Positions 1 to 6,265 of a DNA stretch of 6,265 nt are shown here, piece by piece. A program made the translations under genes and the position numbers. This stretch comes from Candidatus Cloacimonadota bacterium (GTDB taxonomy: Bacteria; Cloacimonadota; Cloacimonadia; Cloacimonadales; JAIOQZ01). Each line of letters begins with the position of its first letter. Within the stretch, counting starts at the first letter, position 1. The stretch is from contig JAIOTM010000242.1 in assembly GCA_021106755.1 (NCBI GenBank), forward strand, positions 1 to 6,265. The letters are read 5' to 3'. Under the pieces are notes generated by a model. It was not told where the DNA came from. It did not search any database and saw only the letters and a program-made list of their open reading frames with translations.

Positions 1-209
1 ACCGCATCTTCAGTAATTTCGGGGATAGCCTTATCGTAGTCTGTCGTGCTCAGGTAATCAAGTTTAGCAAACACGTCCTCGAATGAAGGCAAAGGGAAAT
101 TGTAGTAGATGGGTTGGTCGTCGATAGCGTCCTTTTTTTCAGCATCTTTGCCGCCACCACATCCCAGCAGTAGCAAGACAATTAGCAAAAGCATCATGTG
201 TTTCATCAT
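1..209 (-). CDS. Putative lipoprotein of unknown function, N-terminal part (gene runs off the left edge)
   Basis: The gene is read leftward and only its first 69 codons are in the window. The protein opens MMKHMMLLLIVLLLLGCGGG, a very short signal peptide with a lipobox ending L14-L15-G16-C17, so Cys17 should be lipidated and become the mature N-terminus. Glycines follow the cysteine, with no aspartate at +2, which fits outer-membrane sorting by the rule known from enterobacteria. The mature part is acidic and polar, with a YYNFPLPSFEDVF stretch near residues 35-47 and no domain I recognise. A Shine-Dalgarno AGGAGG lies 5 bases before the first ATG (209) or 8 before the second (206), so either could be the true start. 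The gene begins 21 bases after the stop of the ABC transporter gene, so co-transcription and a shared envelope role are likely but inferred. The lipoprotein call is strong; the function is unknown. Confidence 0.85.
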   Translation of the reverse strand, partial: MMKHMMLLLIVLLLLGCGGGKDAEKKDAIDDQPIYYNFPLPSFEDVFAKLDYLSTTDYDKAIPEITEDA

Positions 210-214
210 CGGGG

Positions 215-220
215 CCTCCT
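215..220 (-). promoter_or_regulatory. Ribosome binding site of the lipoprotein gene
   Basis: AGGAGG on the minus strand, a full Shine-Dalgarno core. It lies in the 21-base gap between the transporter stop and the lipoprotein start and supports the start at 209 or 206. No room is left here for a terminator, so the two genes are probably read from one message. Confidence 0.75.
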
Positions 221-230
221 TTGATATCTT

Positions 231-3200
231 CTAACTGTTAAAATAATATTTTAGTTTCAAATATGTCAAAGCATTAAGTAAAAAAATGTATAAAAGGATA
301 ATTCCAAGGTTGAAATTCCATGTTCTGACGTTCTTATTTCCCCAATGCTTGTAGCTGGATAAGAATATATTTTTAGTGCAATTATAGAACTTTCCATCCA
401 TCATATCGACCGAAATAGTAACATACTCGTTGACACTTTTTTTTCTTGCGTCACTTTCCGCGAGAAGTTTAATCCGCTTGAACTCTTTTTTCTTCAATGC
501 CCGGTAATCATCTCCCTTTATCTTGCCATGCCGATACTGATACATCAGTTGGATTCTGTTTCTTTCAACAGAGTCCAAGGTTCCCTCGTAGGTGTTATTT
601 TTAGCGTAGGCTGTATAGACACCTTCAAACAACCAGCGTGAGGGAATAACCTGAACAACTTCCGGGATTGGATTCCCCTCCACAACAGTAAGTGTTTTGT
701 TCATACGTTCGAACTCTAATATGGCTCCCCCAAAAATGATTTGAGGAATGAGAAGAACCGGAAGAATATTTATAACCGCTTTAATGTCAGAAATGAAACA
801 GGAAATCAGTAATCCCAGTGAAATACCAATAAGCGAGGAAAAAAAGAAATAGACTATGCTCCAGATGAAAATACCCCTGATGTCCAGTAGCAACATGGCA
901 ACTATGTAATATAGCACAACCTGAATCAACGCGAAAAAGGAGAGTGAGAGAAGCTTGGAAAACAGAAAATAGCTCAACTTGATACTGAGCTTCTTCTCCC
1001 TAAGTAGTATTCGCCGCTCCGAAAGGATTTCCTCAATACTATTTGAAAGCCCTAAAAAGATGAAGATTATTATTGAGATAAAGAGAAATATTCCCAAATT
1101 TGTGTTGTTATTGTAAGAATATCCGTCACCGTCAGGTGTAAACCTTAAAATAAACGAGACAAGTAACGCCAGCAGGGGTGCTTCGGCAAAAGTGATGTAG
1201 TTGTTGGACTTATTTCGCAATTTATTGATGAAATTGCGGTACAGGAATGTCTTCATCTGAATCAGGTGAGACGAAAAATTCAGTCTCCGGCGCGGTCGTG
1301 CCTGCTTTACCTTGAGATTGCTTTTGAGCTTACTCTCGTCAATATGGATAAGCTCTATAAGGCGTAGCCGCTTAAATTTCTGTCGCCAGTACTGAGCAGG
1401 GAATTTACGTTTAACAACGAGATTACCTCCCTCCTGAATATAGGCTGGTCTGCCATCGTCGTTTAGCTCAGGATATTCAATAATCTGGTACAAATATTCA
1501 GACATTCCCTGTACACGTTTGTTACCAATTTCATCGGAATTGTGCTGGAGTTGGGCAAATTCCATATCGAAATAGCTGAAAGCATCGCTTACCCGACCAA
1601 AGAATACTTGTTTTCCGCCCCGGTCCATCAGGAGAATCTGGTCAAACTTGCTGAATATATCAGGACCCGGTTGGTGAACCGAGATAATCACAATTTTTCC
1701 TTGTTTCGACAAACTTTTGAGCATGTTGATTATCTGCTCGGAGTCCAGCGACGACAACCCGGACGTAGGTTCGTCGCAAACTATAAGGGTTGGTTCGGAT
1801 AAAAGCTCTAATGCGATATTCAGACGTTTACGCTCACCCCCGCTGAGTCTGACATTTTTGAAGTCCCCAACCTGCGTGTGTTTCCGGTGAAGCAGGTTAG
1901 TCTCCATTAAGAGATTATCGATTTTGCGATTAAGTTGATCCTCGGAGATATTTGGCATTTGCAACCTGCCACGGCAGAGCAGATTTTCGTAAACCGTTAG
2001 CGAGGAATATAAAAGATCGTCTTGCGGAATATAACCGATATACTGACTGAAGAATCCCTGATTGCGGTAAAAGTCTTTTCCATCTATTATCAGAGACCCG
2101 TAACTGGGAATAACATCGCCGGCAATACACCGAAGTAAGGTAGATTTTCCGCAACCACTCTGCCCCATAATCGCAATGAACTCACCTTTGGCAGCTTCTA
2201 AGGATATACCGTCAAGTGCGGTGGAACCATCCCGGAAATAGTGCTTCAAATCCATCATTTTTATCTTTTCGACATCAAATGGTATTTCAATCAAATCGAA
2301 AAAGCTGTTGAGTCTGAAATTCTGTTTACTTATTGTGAGAATATCTGTGTTCTGATAGAAAGGAGTAGATTTTTCGACTTTTCGGTTGTTCACAAAAATT
2401 TCCCAGCCACGGCGGGGAGTCTGTATCACGCACCTGTCTGCTTCAACATTGATAATTGTGACAGGATTAGAAACAGCAGTTCGGGTAAGTTCTAATTGAT
2501 TCCCCTTAGAAAAAATGTATAAGACTTCCGGGCGGAGGTTATCGACTCCAATTTCCGCCCGACGTTCAATAATTTCCAGTATTGAAAAAGCACTGTATCC
2601 TTCTATTTGTAGTACATCATCATAAAAGAGTGGCACAATCCGATGATGGTTGAGTCGCTTGTTATTAAGTAAAAGCGATGGCATTCGTGAAATTACTGAA
2701 AAGCGGTTGTGGTTGTTCGTTACCTGAAACTCGTAATCAGGCTTAGTGAAATTAATAATATCTTCTTCATCACGATTAAGATACATCTTATGCAAAAGCT
2801 TCGCGTTAAATTTCTGTTCGCCTATTTCGAGTACACCCTGCTCTGGCATGTAATAAAGACGATTCGGTTTAAGTTGCTCTCCGTTAATAGTGGCGTTAGT
2901 AGCTATGTTTGTGCCGATGAAAAGATAATGGTCGATTACTAAGAGCAGTAAGTCGCGAACCTTGATTATGTTGTTCCGAAAACGGACAGAACATTCATCA
3001 GCGCTACCGAAAATCAGGTAATCAGTGAAAAGCGATTCACTTGTATGGCTGAAATATTTGAAACCGCGAATAGAAACGGGATTGGATTTGTGATATTCCA
3101 TCGCATCTATTATCGCGAGAAATCCATCTGTTTCCAGATTCATCTGTCGTGATAACTCTAAAATCCATGTTACCTCAGATACGCTGAATCTGCTATCGGA

Positions 3201-3512
3201 TTGAGCCAGAACTATTATGCTGAGAAGTATTCTAATCTTATCTAAGGTAATCAGGTTTCTGTTGAGAAAACGTACTACTTCTTCATAGTTCATTGTCTGA
3301 CGATCATCTCCACCGAAATATGATTCCCATGAAATACGATCTTCGTCCTTAAAGAGATTTTCCAATAATATATATAGTGTATCAATACCAGTAATTGCAA
3401 TATCTTCATCAGACCTGAGCAAGTGAATATACAACTCGGCTACCATTTTTACAAGGTTTTCCCGCTTTTCAGGACTTATCTTCTTCTCGACAGGTGAAAT
3501 CTGTTTAACCAT
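231..3512 (-). CDS. ABCG-like ABC transporter with N-terminal TerB-like domain and FHA-like modules (ATPase-permease fusion)
   Basis: This is a 1093-residue inner-membrane half-transporter that should dimerise and use ATP to move an unknown substrate. Residues about 15-140 are all-helical and TerB-like, with the D106-x6-E113 spacing typical of that fold. Residues about 160-405 hold three degenerate FHA-like beta modules. Each ends in an N-G or N-N turn followed by a hydrophobic strand: NATING 207-211, LLNNKRL 281-287, FVNNRKV 373-379. The ATPase spans about 415-640: Walker A GQSGCGKST 450-458, Q-loop Q497, signature LSGGERKR 556-563, Walker B LIVCDEP 576-582, H-loop His613 in SVHQP. The GGERKR and HQP forms point to the ABCG type. 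Six membrane segments lie near 774-791, 804-823, 855-876, 882-906, 911-931 and 1068-1088. The long loop between the last two also fits ABCG. The start is supported by GAGGAAG 7 bases upstream. The FHA-ABC-permease order recalls mycobacterial Rv1747. Confidence 0.92.
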   Translation of the reverse strand: MVKQISPVEKKISPEKRENLVKMVAELYIHLLRSDEDIAITGIDTLYILLENLFKDEDRISWESYFGGDDRQTMNYEEVVRFLNRNLITLDKIRILLSIIVLAQSDSRFSVSEVTWILELSRQMNLETDGFLAIIDAMEYHKSNPVSIRGFKYFSHTSESLFTDYLIFGSADECSVRFRNNIIKVRDLLLLVIDHYLFIGTNIATNATINGEQLKPNRLYYMPEQGVLEIGEQKFNAKLLHKMYLNRDEEDIINFTKPDYEFQVTNNHNRFSVISRMPSLLLNNKRLNHHRIVPLFYDDVLQIEGYSAFSILEIIERRAEIGVDNLRPEVLYIFSKGNQLELTRTAVSNPVTIINVEADRCVIQTPRRGWEIFVNNRKVEKSTPFYQNTDILTISKQNFRLNSFFDLIEIPFDVEKIKMMDLKHYFRDGSTALDGISLEAAKGEFIAIMGQSGCGKSTLLRCIAGDVIPSYGSLIIDGKDFYRNQGFFSQYIGYIPQDDLLYSSLTVYENLLCRGRLQMPNISEDQLNRKIDNLLMETNLLHRKHTQVGDFKNVRLSGGERKRLNIALELLSEPTLIVCDEPTSGLSSLDSEQIINMLKSLSKQGKIVIISVHQPGPDIFSKFDQILLMDRGGKQVFFGRVSDAFSYFDMEFAQLQHNSDEIGNKRVQGMSEYLYQIIEYPELNDDGRPAYIQEGGNLVVKRKFPAQYWRQKFKRLRLIELIHIDESKLKSNLKVKQARPRRRLNFSSHLIQMKTFLYRNFINKLRNKSNNYITFAEAPLLALLVSFILRFTPDGDGYSYNNNTNLGIFLFISIIIFIFLGLSNSIEEILSERRILLREKKLSIKLSYFLFSKLLSLSFFALIQVVLYYIVAMLLLDIRGIFIWSIVYFFFSSLIGISLGLLISCFISDIKAVINILPVLLIPQIIFGGAILEFERMNKTLTVVEGNPIPEVVQVIPSRWLFEGVYTAYAKNNTYEGTLDSVERNRIQLMYQYRHGKIKGDDYRALKKKEFKRIKLLAESDARKKSVNEYVTISVDMMDGKFYNCTKNIFLSSYKHWGNKNVRTWNFNLGIILLYIFLLNALTYLKLKYYFNS

Positions 3513-3654
3513 TTTGAAACTTCCTCATTTGCTTAGGCATATTTTCACGGATTAATCATTTGGCAAGAAATTTACCTGTTTGTCTTGTTTTATCCTTTAC
3601 AAACTATCCGCCTCTGCTGATTCTTGATTAAATAATACATTGTAAGGGGAATAT
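3513..3654. promoter_or_regulatory. Divergent intergenic region, presumed promoters both ways
   Basis: These 142 bases separate the starts of the divergent transporter and aminopeptidase genes, so promoters for both should lie here. The stretch is AT-rich. The transporter's Shine-Dalgarno is the complement of 3520-3526 (GAGGAAG), and the aminopeptidase's is AAGGGGA at 3644-3650, 4 bases before its ATG. I found no convincing -35/-10 pair in either direction and no clear operator palindrome. The call therefore rests on gene arrangement rather than on a motif. Confidence 0.45.
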
Positions 3655-4995
3655 ATGAAAGAGTCTATTCAGTTCAACGATATTGAAGCGTTCCAGTCGG
3701 CATACAAAAGCAATCCCAGGCGGAAACTGATTCAAAACGCAATCATAAAAAGCGGTATAACCAGTATTGCTCAAAACAACGAAGCCGTAATAGCGATGAA
3801 ACATCTCTACTCAACCGAAATTTCTACCGGAGATATTACCGCCCAGAAGCACAGTGGAAGATGCTGGATGTTTGCCGCTTTGAATTCTTTGAGAATCAAC
3901 CTGATTGATAAGCTGAATCTAAAGAATTTTGAGTTCTCGCAGAATTTTCCCATGTTCTGGGATAAACTGGAAAAAGCGAACTGGTTTCTGGAAAACATCA
4001 TTGAAACAGCCGATAAAAACATCTACGACCGAACTGTGATGTGGTTGCTTCGCTCTCCCCTTCAGGATGGTGGTCAGTGGGATATGTTCATCAGTATCTT
4101 AAAAATATATGGTTCGGCACCACAAAACGTGATGCCGGAGACCCATCACAGTAGCAACACTGCAATGATGAATTTTCTTATAACCCTCAAGCTCAGGGAG
4201 AATGCTTCCATCCTCAGGGATGCTGCCGAAAAAGGGGCTTCTCTGGAAAATCTTCGATTAACAAAAGCTCAAATGCTGGAAGAAATTTATCGCATGTTAG
4301 CTCACTTTCTGGGTGAACCACCCACAACTTTTGATTTCGAGTACAAGGACAAGGACAAAAACTATCACTGCGATACAGGGCTGACACCTGTGTCATTCTT
4401 TAAGAAATACGTGGAAACCGAGTTAGAGGATTATGTCAGTATAATTAACGCGCCAACTAAGGATAAACCTTTCCTGAAAACCTATACTGTAGAGTATCTT
4501 GGTAATATCACTGGTGGACAACCAATTAAGTATCTCAATTTAAGCAATGAAGCACTCAAAGAGCTTGCTCTTAAACAACTGCAAGATGGCGAACCTGTTT
4601 GGTTTGGTTGCGATGTCGGGAAATGGCTTCAGCGTGATTTGGGAATTATGGATACCGCTGTTTACAACTACGAAGATGTGCTGGAAACCTGCTTCGGACT
4701 TGATAAGGCTGGCAGGCTGGATTATGGAGTAAGCCAGCTTACTCACGCTATGGTCTTTCTCGGTGTTAATATAGCGGACGGCAAACCAAACCGCTGGAAA
4801 GTTGAGAATAGCTGGGGAGATAAAATCGGCGATGATGGCTTCTGCATTATGAGCGATGATTGGTTCAATAACTTCAACTATCAGGTTGTAATCAACAAGA
4901 AATATCTCAGCCCTGAGCAGTTAGAAGCCTTGCAATTACCACCAGTTGTACTCCCCGCCTGGGATCCAATGGGTTCGCTCGCACTGATGAGGTAA
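3655..4995 (+). CDS. pepC: Aminopeptidase C / bleomycin hydrolase (cysteine peptidase family C1B)
   Basis: This is a complete papain-fold cysteine aminopeptidase of 446 residues, within the usual family range of about 435-455. It removes N-terminal residues from peptides in the cytosol; no signal peptide is present. The catalytic set is intact: oxyanion Gln64 and nucleophile Cys70 in AQKHSGRCWMFA, His364 in LTHAMVFLGV, and Asn385 in KVENSWGD. Other family landmarks are LQDGGQWDMF (136-145), the WFGCDVGKW stretch (316-324) and the C-terminal LPAWDPMG (433-440). Known members form hexameric barrels with the active sites inside, and the C-terminal arm lies in the cleft and limits the enzyme to exopeptidase action. 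Here the arm ends SLALMR, slightly longer than the GALA-plus-one-residue ending I remember for family members. The start has AAGGGGA 4 bases upstream. The gene appears to stand alone and probably serves general peptide turnover. Confidence 0.96.
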   Translation: MKESIQFNDIEAFQSAYKSNPRRKLIQNAIIKSGITSIAQNNEAVIAMKHLYSTEISTGDITAQKHSGRCWMFAALNSLRINLIDKLNLKNFEFSQNFPMFWDKLEKANWFLENIIETADKNIYDRTVMWLLRSPLQDGGQWDMFISILKIYGSAPQNVMPETHHSSNTAMMNFLITLKLRENASILRDAAEKGASLENLRLTKAQMLEEIYRMLAHFLGEPPTTFDFEYKDKDKNYHCDTGLTPVSFFKKYVETELEDYVSIINAPTKDKPFLKTYTVEYLGNITGGQPIKYLNLSNEALKELALKQLQDGEPVWFGCDVGKWLQRDLGIMDTAVYNYEDVLETCFGLDKAGRLDYGVSQLTHAMVFLGVNIADGKPNRWKVENSWGDKIGDDGFCIMSDDWFNNFNYQVVINKKYLSPEQLEALQLPPVVLPAWDPMGSLALMR

Positions 4996-5022
4996 ATTGC
5001 AATTGAGAAGAATCTTTAACAG

Positions 5023-5046
5023 TCCACGAATTTATTCGTGAGTGGA
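5023..5046 (+). terminator. Inverted repeat after pepC, possible weak terminator
   Basis: Beginning 28 bases after the pepC stop, CACGAA (5025-5030) and TTCGTG (5035-5040) can form a hairpin with a TTTA loop. An alternative outer pairing joins TCCAC (5023-5027) with GTGGA (5042-5046). No run of T follows directly (the next bases are TAAAAAAT); the nearest T-run is at 5069-5074. This is therefore a poor match to a standard intrinsic terminator. It could instead be an mRNA 3'-end stabilising hairpin or a chance repeat. Confidence 0.35.
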
Positions 5047-5090
5047 TAAAAAATGCAAAGAAGGCTTATTTTTTCTGACTAAGTAGTCCA

Positions 5091-5116
5091 CTTCATATAA
5101 TGCAATCTTTATGAAG
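5091..5116 (+). promoter_or_regulatory. Candidate -10 box within a 7-bp inverted repeat upstream of the FG-GAP gene
   Basis: TATAAT at 5096-5101 is a perfect -10 hexamer on the plus strand and would give a leader of roughly 60 bases before the ATG at 5170. At 17-base spacing the -35 position reads TTCTGA (5073-5078), only a weak match. CTTCATA (5091-5097) and TATGAAG (5110-5116) are exact inverse complements separated by 12 bases and overlap the -10 box. This arrangement could be an operator or an early-transcript stem. In an AT-rich gap such matches can arise by chance, so confidence is limited. Confidence 0.35.
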
Positions 5117-5158
5117 CTTGATGAAAATGATGATTTGTATTTAACGGTTAATTACCTT

Positions 5159-5164
5159 AGGAGG
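5159..5164 (+). promoter_or_regulatory. Ribosome binding site of the FG-GAP repeat gene
   Basis: AGGAGG, a full Shine-Dalgarno core 5 bases before the ATG at 5170. Together with the signal peptide that follows immediately, it fixes the start of the gene. Confidence 0.8.
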
Positions 5165-5169
5165 TTGAA

Positions 5170-6265
5170 ATGAAATCAGCAAGTGTGTTTATCGTTCTAT
5201 TTTTTACTGTGTATTTATCTGCACAAATGTGGTCAGAGTTCCAAAAAGTATTACCGTCCGACGGTGCATCATCTGAAGAATTTGGGAGATCTGTTTCAAT
5301 CTCAGGTGATTATGCTGTGATTGGTGCTTACAAAGATAATGATAATGGATTTGAATCAGGTTCAGCCTATATCTTTTATTGGAATGGTTCAGAGTGGATT
5401 GAGCAGGCAAAATTGATTGCTTCTGATGGTGCTGCAGGTGACAAATTTGGTATGGGAGTTGCGATTTCGGGTGATTATGTTGTGATTGGTGCATTCCTTG
5501 ATGATGATAATGGAACTGATTCCGGTTCTGGCTATATTTTTTATCGAAATGGAACAAACTGGACCGAACAGGCAAAGATGCTTGCATCTGATGGTACTAT
5601 CGATGATAAATTTGGAATAGCTGTCGATATTTCTGGAGATTACATTTTTATTGGAGCTACAGGATGTGATGGGCCAATATCAACAGACTCTGGAGCTACT
5701 TATGTTTTCAAAAGAAATGGGACCAATTGGTTAGAACATCAAAAATTAACTCCATCCGAGCCTGCAGATGATGGAGTATTTGGAAAAAGTGTGTCTATTT
5801 CAAATGATTATGCTGTTATAGGTGGATGGGGAGATGACGATAATGGAGTTGCATCAGGTTCTGCATACATCTTTATTAACAACAATAATACATGGACTGA
5901 ACAAGTAAAGATATTGCCTGATGACGGAGCTACAGATGATCTTTTTGGTCGTTCTGTTGATATTTTTGGTGATTATGTGGTTGTTGGAGCTTATGGAGAT
6001 GATGATAACGGAAGCGTATCTGGCAGCGCATATGTATTTATACGAAATGATACTATCTGGACTCAACAGGCAAAACTAATAGCATCTGATGGTGCAGCTT
6101 TTGATGCGTTCGGGTGGTCAGTTGCAATCTACGATGATTTCGTTGTATGCGGGGCAGTCATGAATCATGATAATGGACAAAGCTCTGGTTCTGCTTATGT
6201 CTTTCAAAGAACTGGTACAATCTGGACAGAACAGGTAAACTTACTATCTTCTGACGGTGCTGTAG
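5170..6265 (+). CDS. Secreted FG-GAP repeat protein, N-terminal part (gene runs off the right edge)
   Basis: The first 365 codons are present, open to the window end. Residues 1-18 form a signal peptide: MKSAS, a hydrophobic VFIVLFFTVYL core, then LSA before Gln19. No cysteine follows, so this is export by ordinary cleavage rather than lipidation. From residue 38 the protein is a tandem array of 55-56-residue units. Each begins FG-x-S/A-V-x-IS-GDY-x-VIGA, continues to an acidic DDDNG turn and SGSAYIF, and ends WTEQAKL-x-ASDGA. This is the FG-GAP / integrin-alpha-like beta-propeller type, found in surface or extracellular proteins that often bind calcium at acidic loops. Six units start in the window and the sequence is entering a seventh. 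A C-terminal sorting or adhesion domain, if any, lies outside. The repeat class is clear, but ligand and role cannot be told. The gene has its own Shine-Dalgarno and probably its own promoter, and no visible link to pepC. Confidence 0.9.
   Translation, partial: MKSASVFIVLFFTVYLSAQMWSEFQKVLPSDGASSEEFGRSVSISGDYAVIGAYKDNDNGFESGSAYIFYWNGSEWIEQAKLIASDGAAGDKFGMGVAISGDYVVIGAFLDDDNGTDSGSGYIFYRNGTNWTEQAKMLASDGTIDDKFGIAVDISGDYIFIGATGCDGPISTDSGATYVFKRNGTNWLEHQKLTPSEPADDGVFGKSVSISNDYAVIGGWGDDDNGVASGSAYIFINNNNTWTEQVKILPDDGATDDLFGRSVDIFGDYVVVGAYGDDDNGSVSGSAYVFIRNDTIWTQQAKLIASDGAAFDAFGWSVAIYDDFVVCGAVMNHDNGQSSGSAYVFQRTGTIWTEQVNLLSSDGAV
5281..6265 (+). repeat. In-frame tandem repeats of about 165 bases coding for FG-GAP units
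   Basis: The conserved Phe-Gly codons that open each unit fall at 5281, 5446, 5611, 5779, 5944 and 6109. Spacing is therefore 165, 165, 168, 165 and 165 bases. The protein motif is much better kept than the DNA, since synonymous codons vary from unit to unit, so these are old repeats held by selection on a beta-propeller blade rather than a fresh duplication. Unit 3 (5611-5778) is the most divergent: its acidic turn reads GCDGPISTDSG instead of DDDNG, and it is one codon longer. Unit 6 is cut by the window end. Confidence 0.88.

Noticed and set aside
1542..1802. Plus-strand open frame of 86 codons inside the transporter gene
   Set aside because: It lies opposite the ATPase domain including Walker B and the H-loop, has no domain and no ribosome binding site I can see, and is explained by the minus-strand gene.
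4214..4396. Minus-strand open frame of 60 codons inside pepC
   Set aside because: It is antisense to the conserved middle of the aminopeptidase, with no recognisable domain or start signal.
4995..5004. Palindrome AATTGCAATT overlapping the pepC stop
   Set aside because: It is a short AT-rich perfect palindrome with no partner copy nearby; such sequences are common by chance and it overlaps coding sequence.
5204..5587. Minus-strand open frame of 127 codons opposite the FG-GAP gene
   Set aside because: It is the antisense of the tandem repeats and its protein is a low-complexity His/Gln-rich shadow with the same periodicity. The plus-strand frame has a signal peptide, a Shine-Dalgarno and a conserved domain.
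5281..6265. Regular repeats that might suggest a CRISPR array or satellite
   Set aside because: The repeats are in-frame, 165-168 bases long, vary at synonymous positions and encode FG-GAP blades, with no short identical repeat-spacer pattern.

Overview
The window holds four protein-coding genes and almost no spare DNA. Two genes are on the minus strand (1-209, partial, and 231-3512). Two are on the plus strand (3655-4995, and 5170 to the end, partial). The minus-strand pair and the aminopeptidase gene diverge from a 142-base gap. I see no RNA gene, insertion sequence, CRISPR array or phage feature, and no stretch over 300 bases lacks a gene.

Minus-strand pair: the large gene encodes a 1093-residue ABC half-transporter of the ABCG-like type. 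Its long cytosolic front part is a TerB-like helical domain followed by three degenerate FHA-like beta modules. The second gene starts 21 bases after its stop and encodes a short-signal lipoprotein that runs off the left edge. The spacing suggests one transcript, so the lipoprotein may be an envelope partner of the transporter. Substrate and direction of transport cannot be read from the sequence.

Plus strand: 3655-4995 is a complete aminopeptidase C / bleomycin hydrolase (peptidase family C1B) with all catalytic residues. After a 174-base gap rich in inverted repeats, with a candidate promoter, comes a secreted protein. It has a signal peptide followed by at least six tandem 55-56-residue FG-GAP-type repeats, and continues beyond the right edge. 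The two plus-strand genes have no evident functional link.

Organism: a bacterium with moderate-to-low GC and a double membrane (inferred from the lipoprotein and the secreted repeat protein). The FG-GAP style with DDDNG turns and the TerB/FHA/ABC fusion fit the Fibrobacterota-Chlorobiota-Bacteroidota group in the broad sense, for example Cloacimonadota or Ignavibacteria. All four genes have recognisable Shine-Dalgarno sequences, which argues against typical Bacteroidia, where these are usually weak or absent. This placement is inference, and I found no outright novel system. The most interesting item is the sensor-like transporter with its attached lipoprotein.
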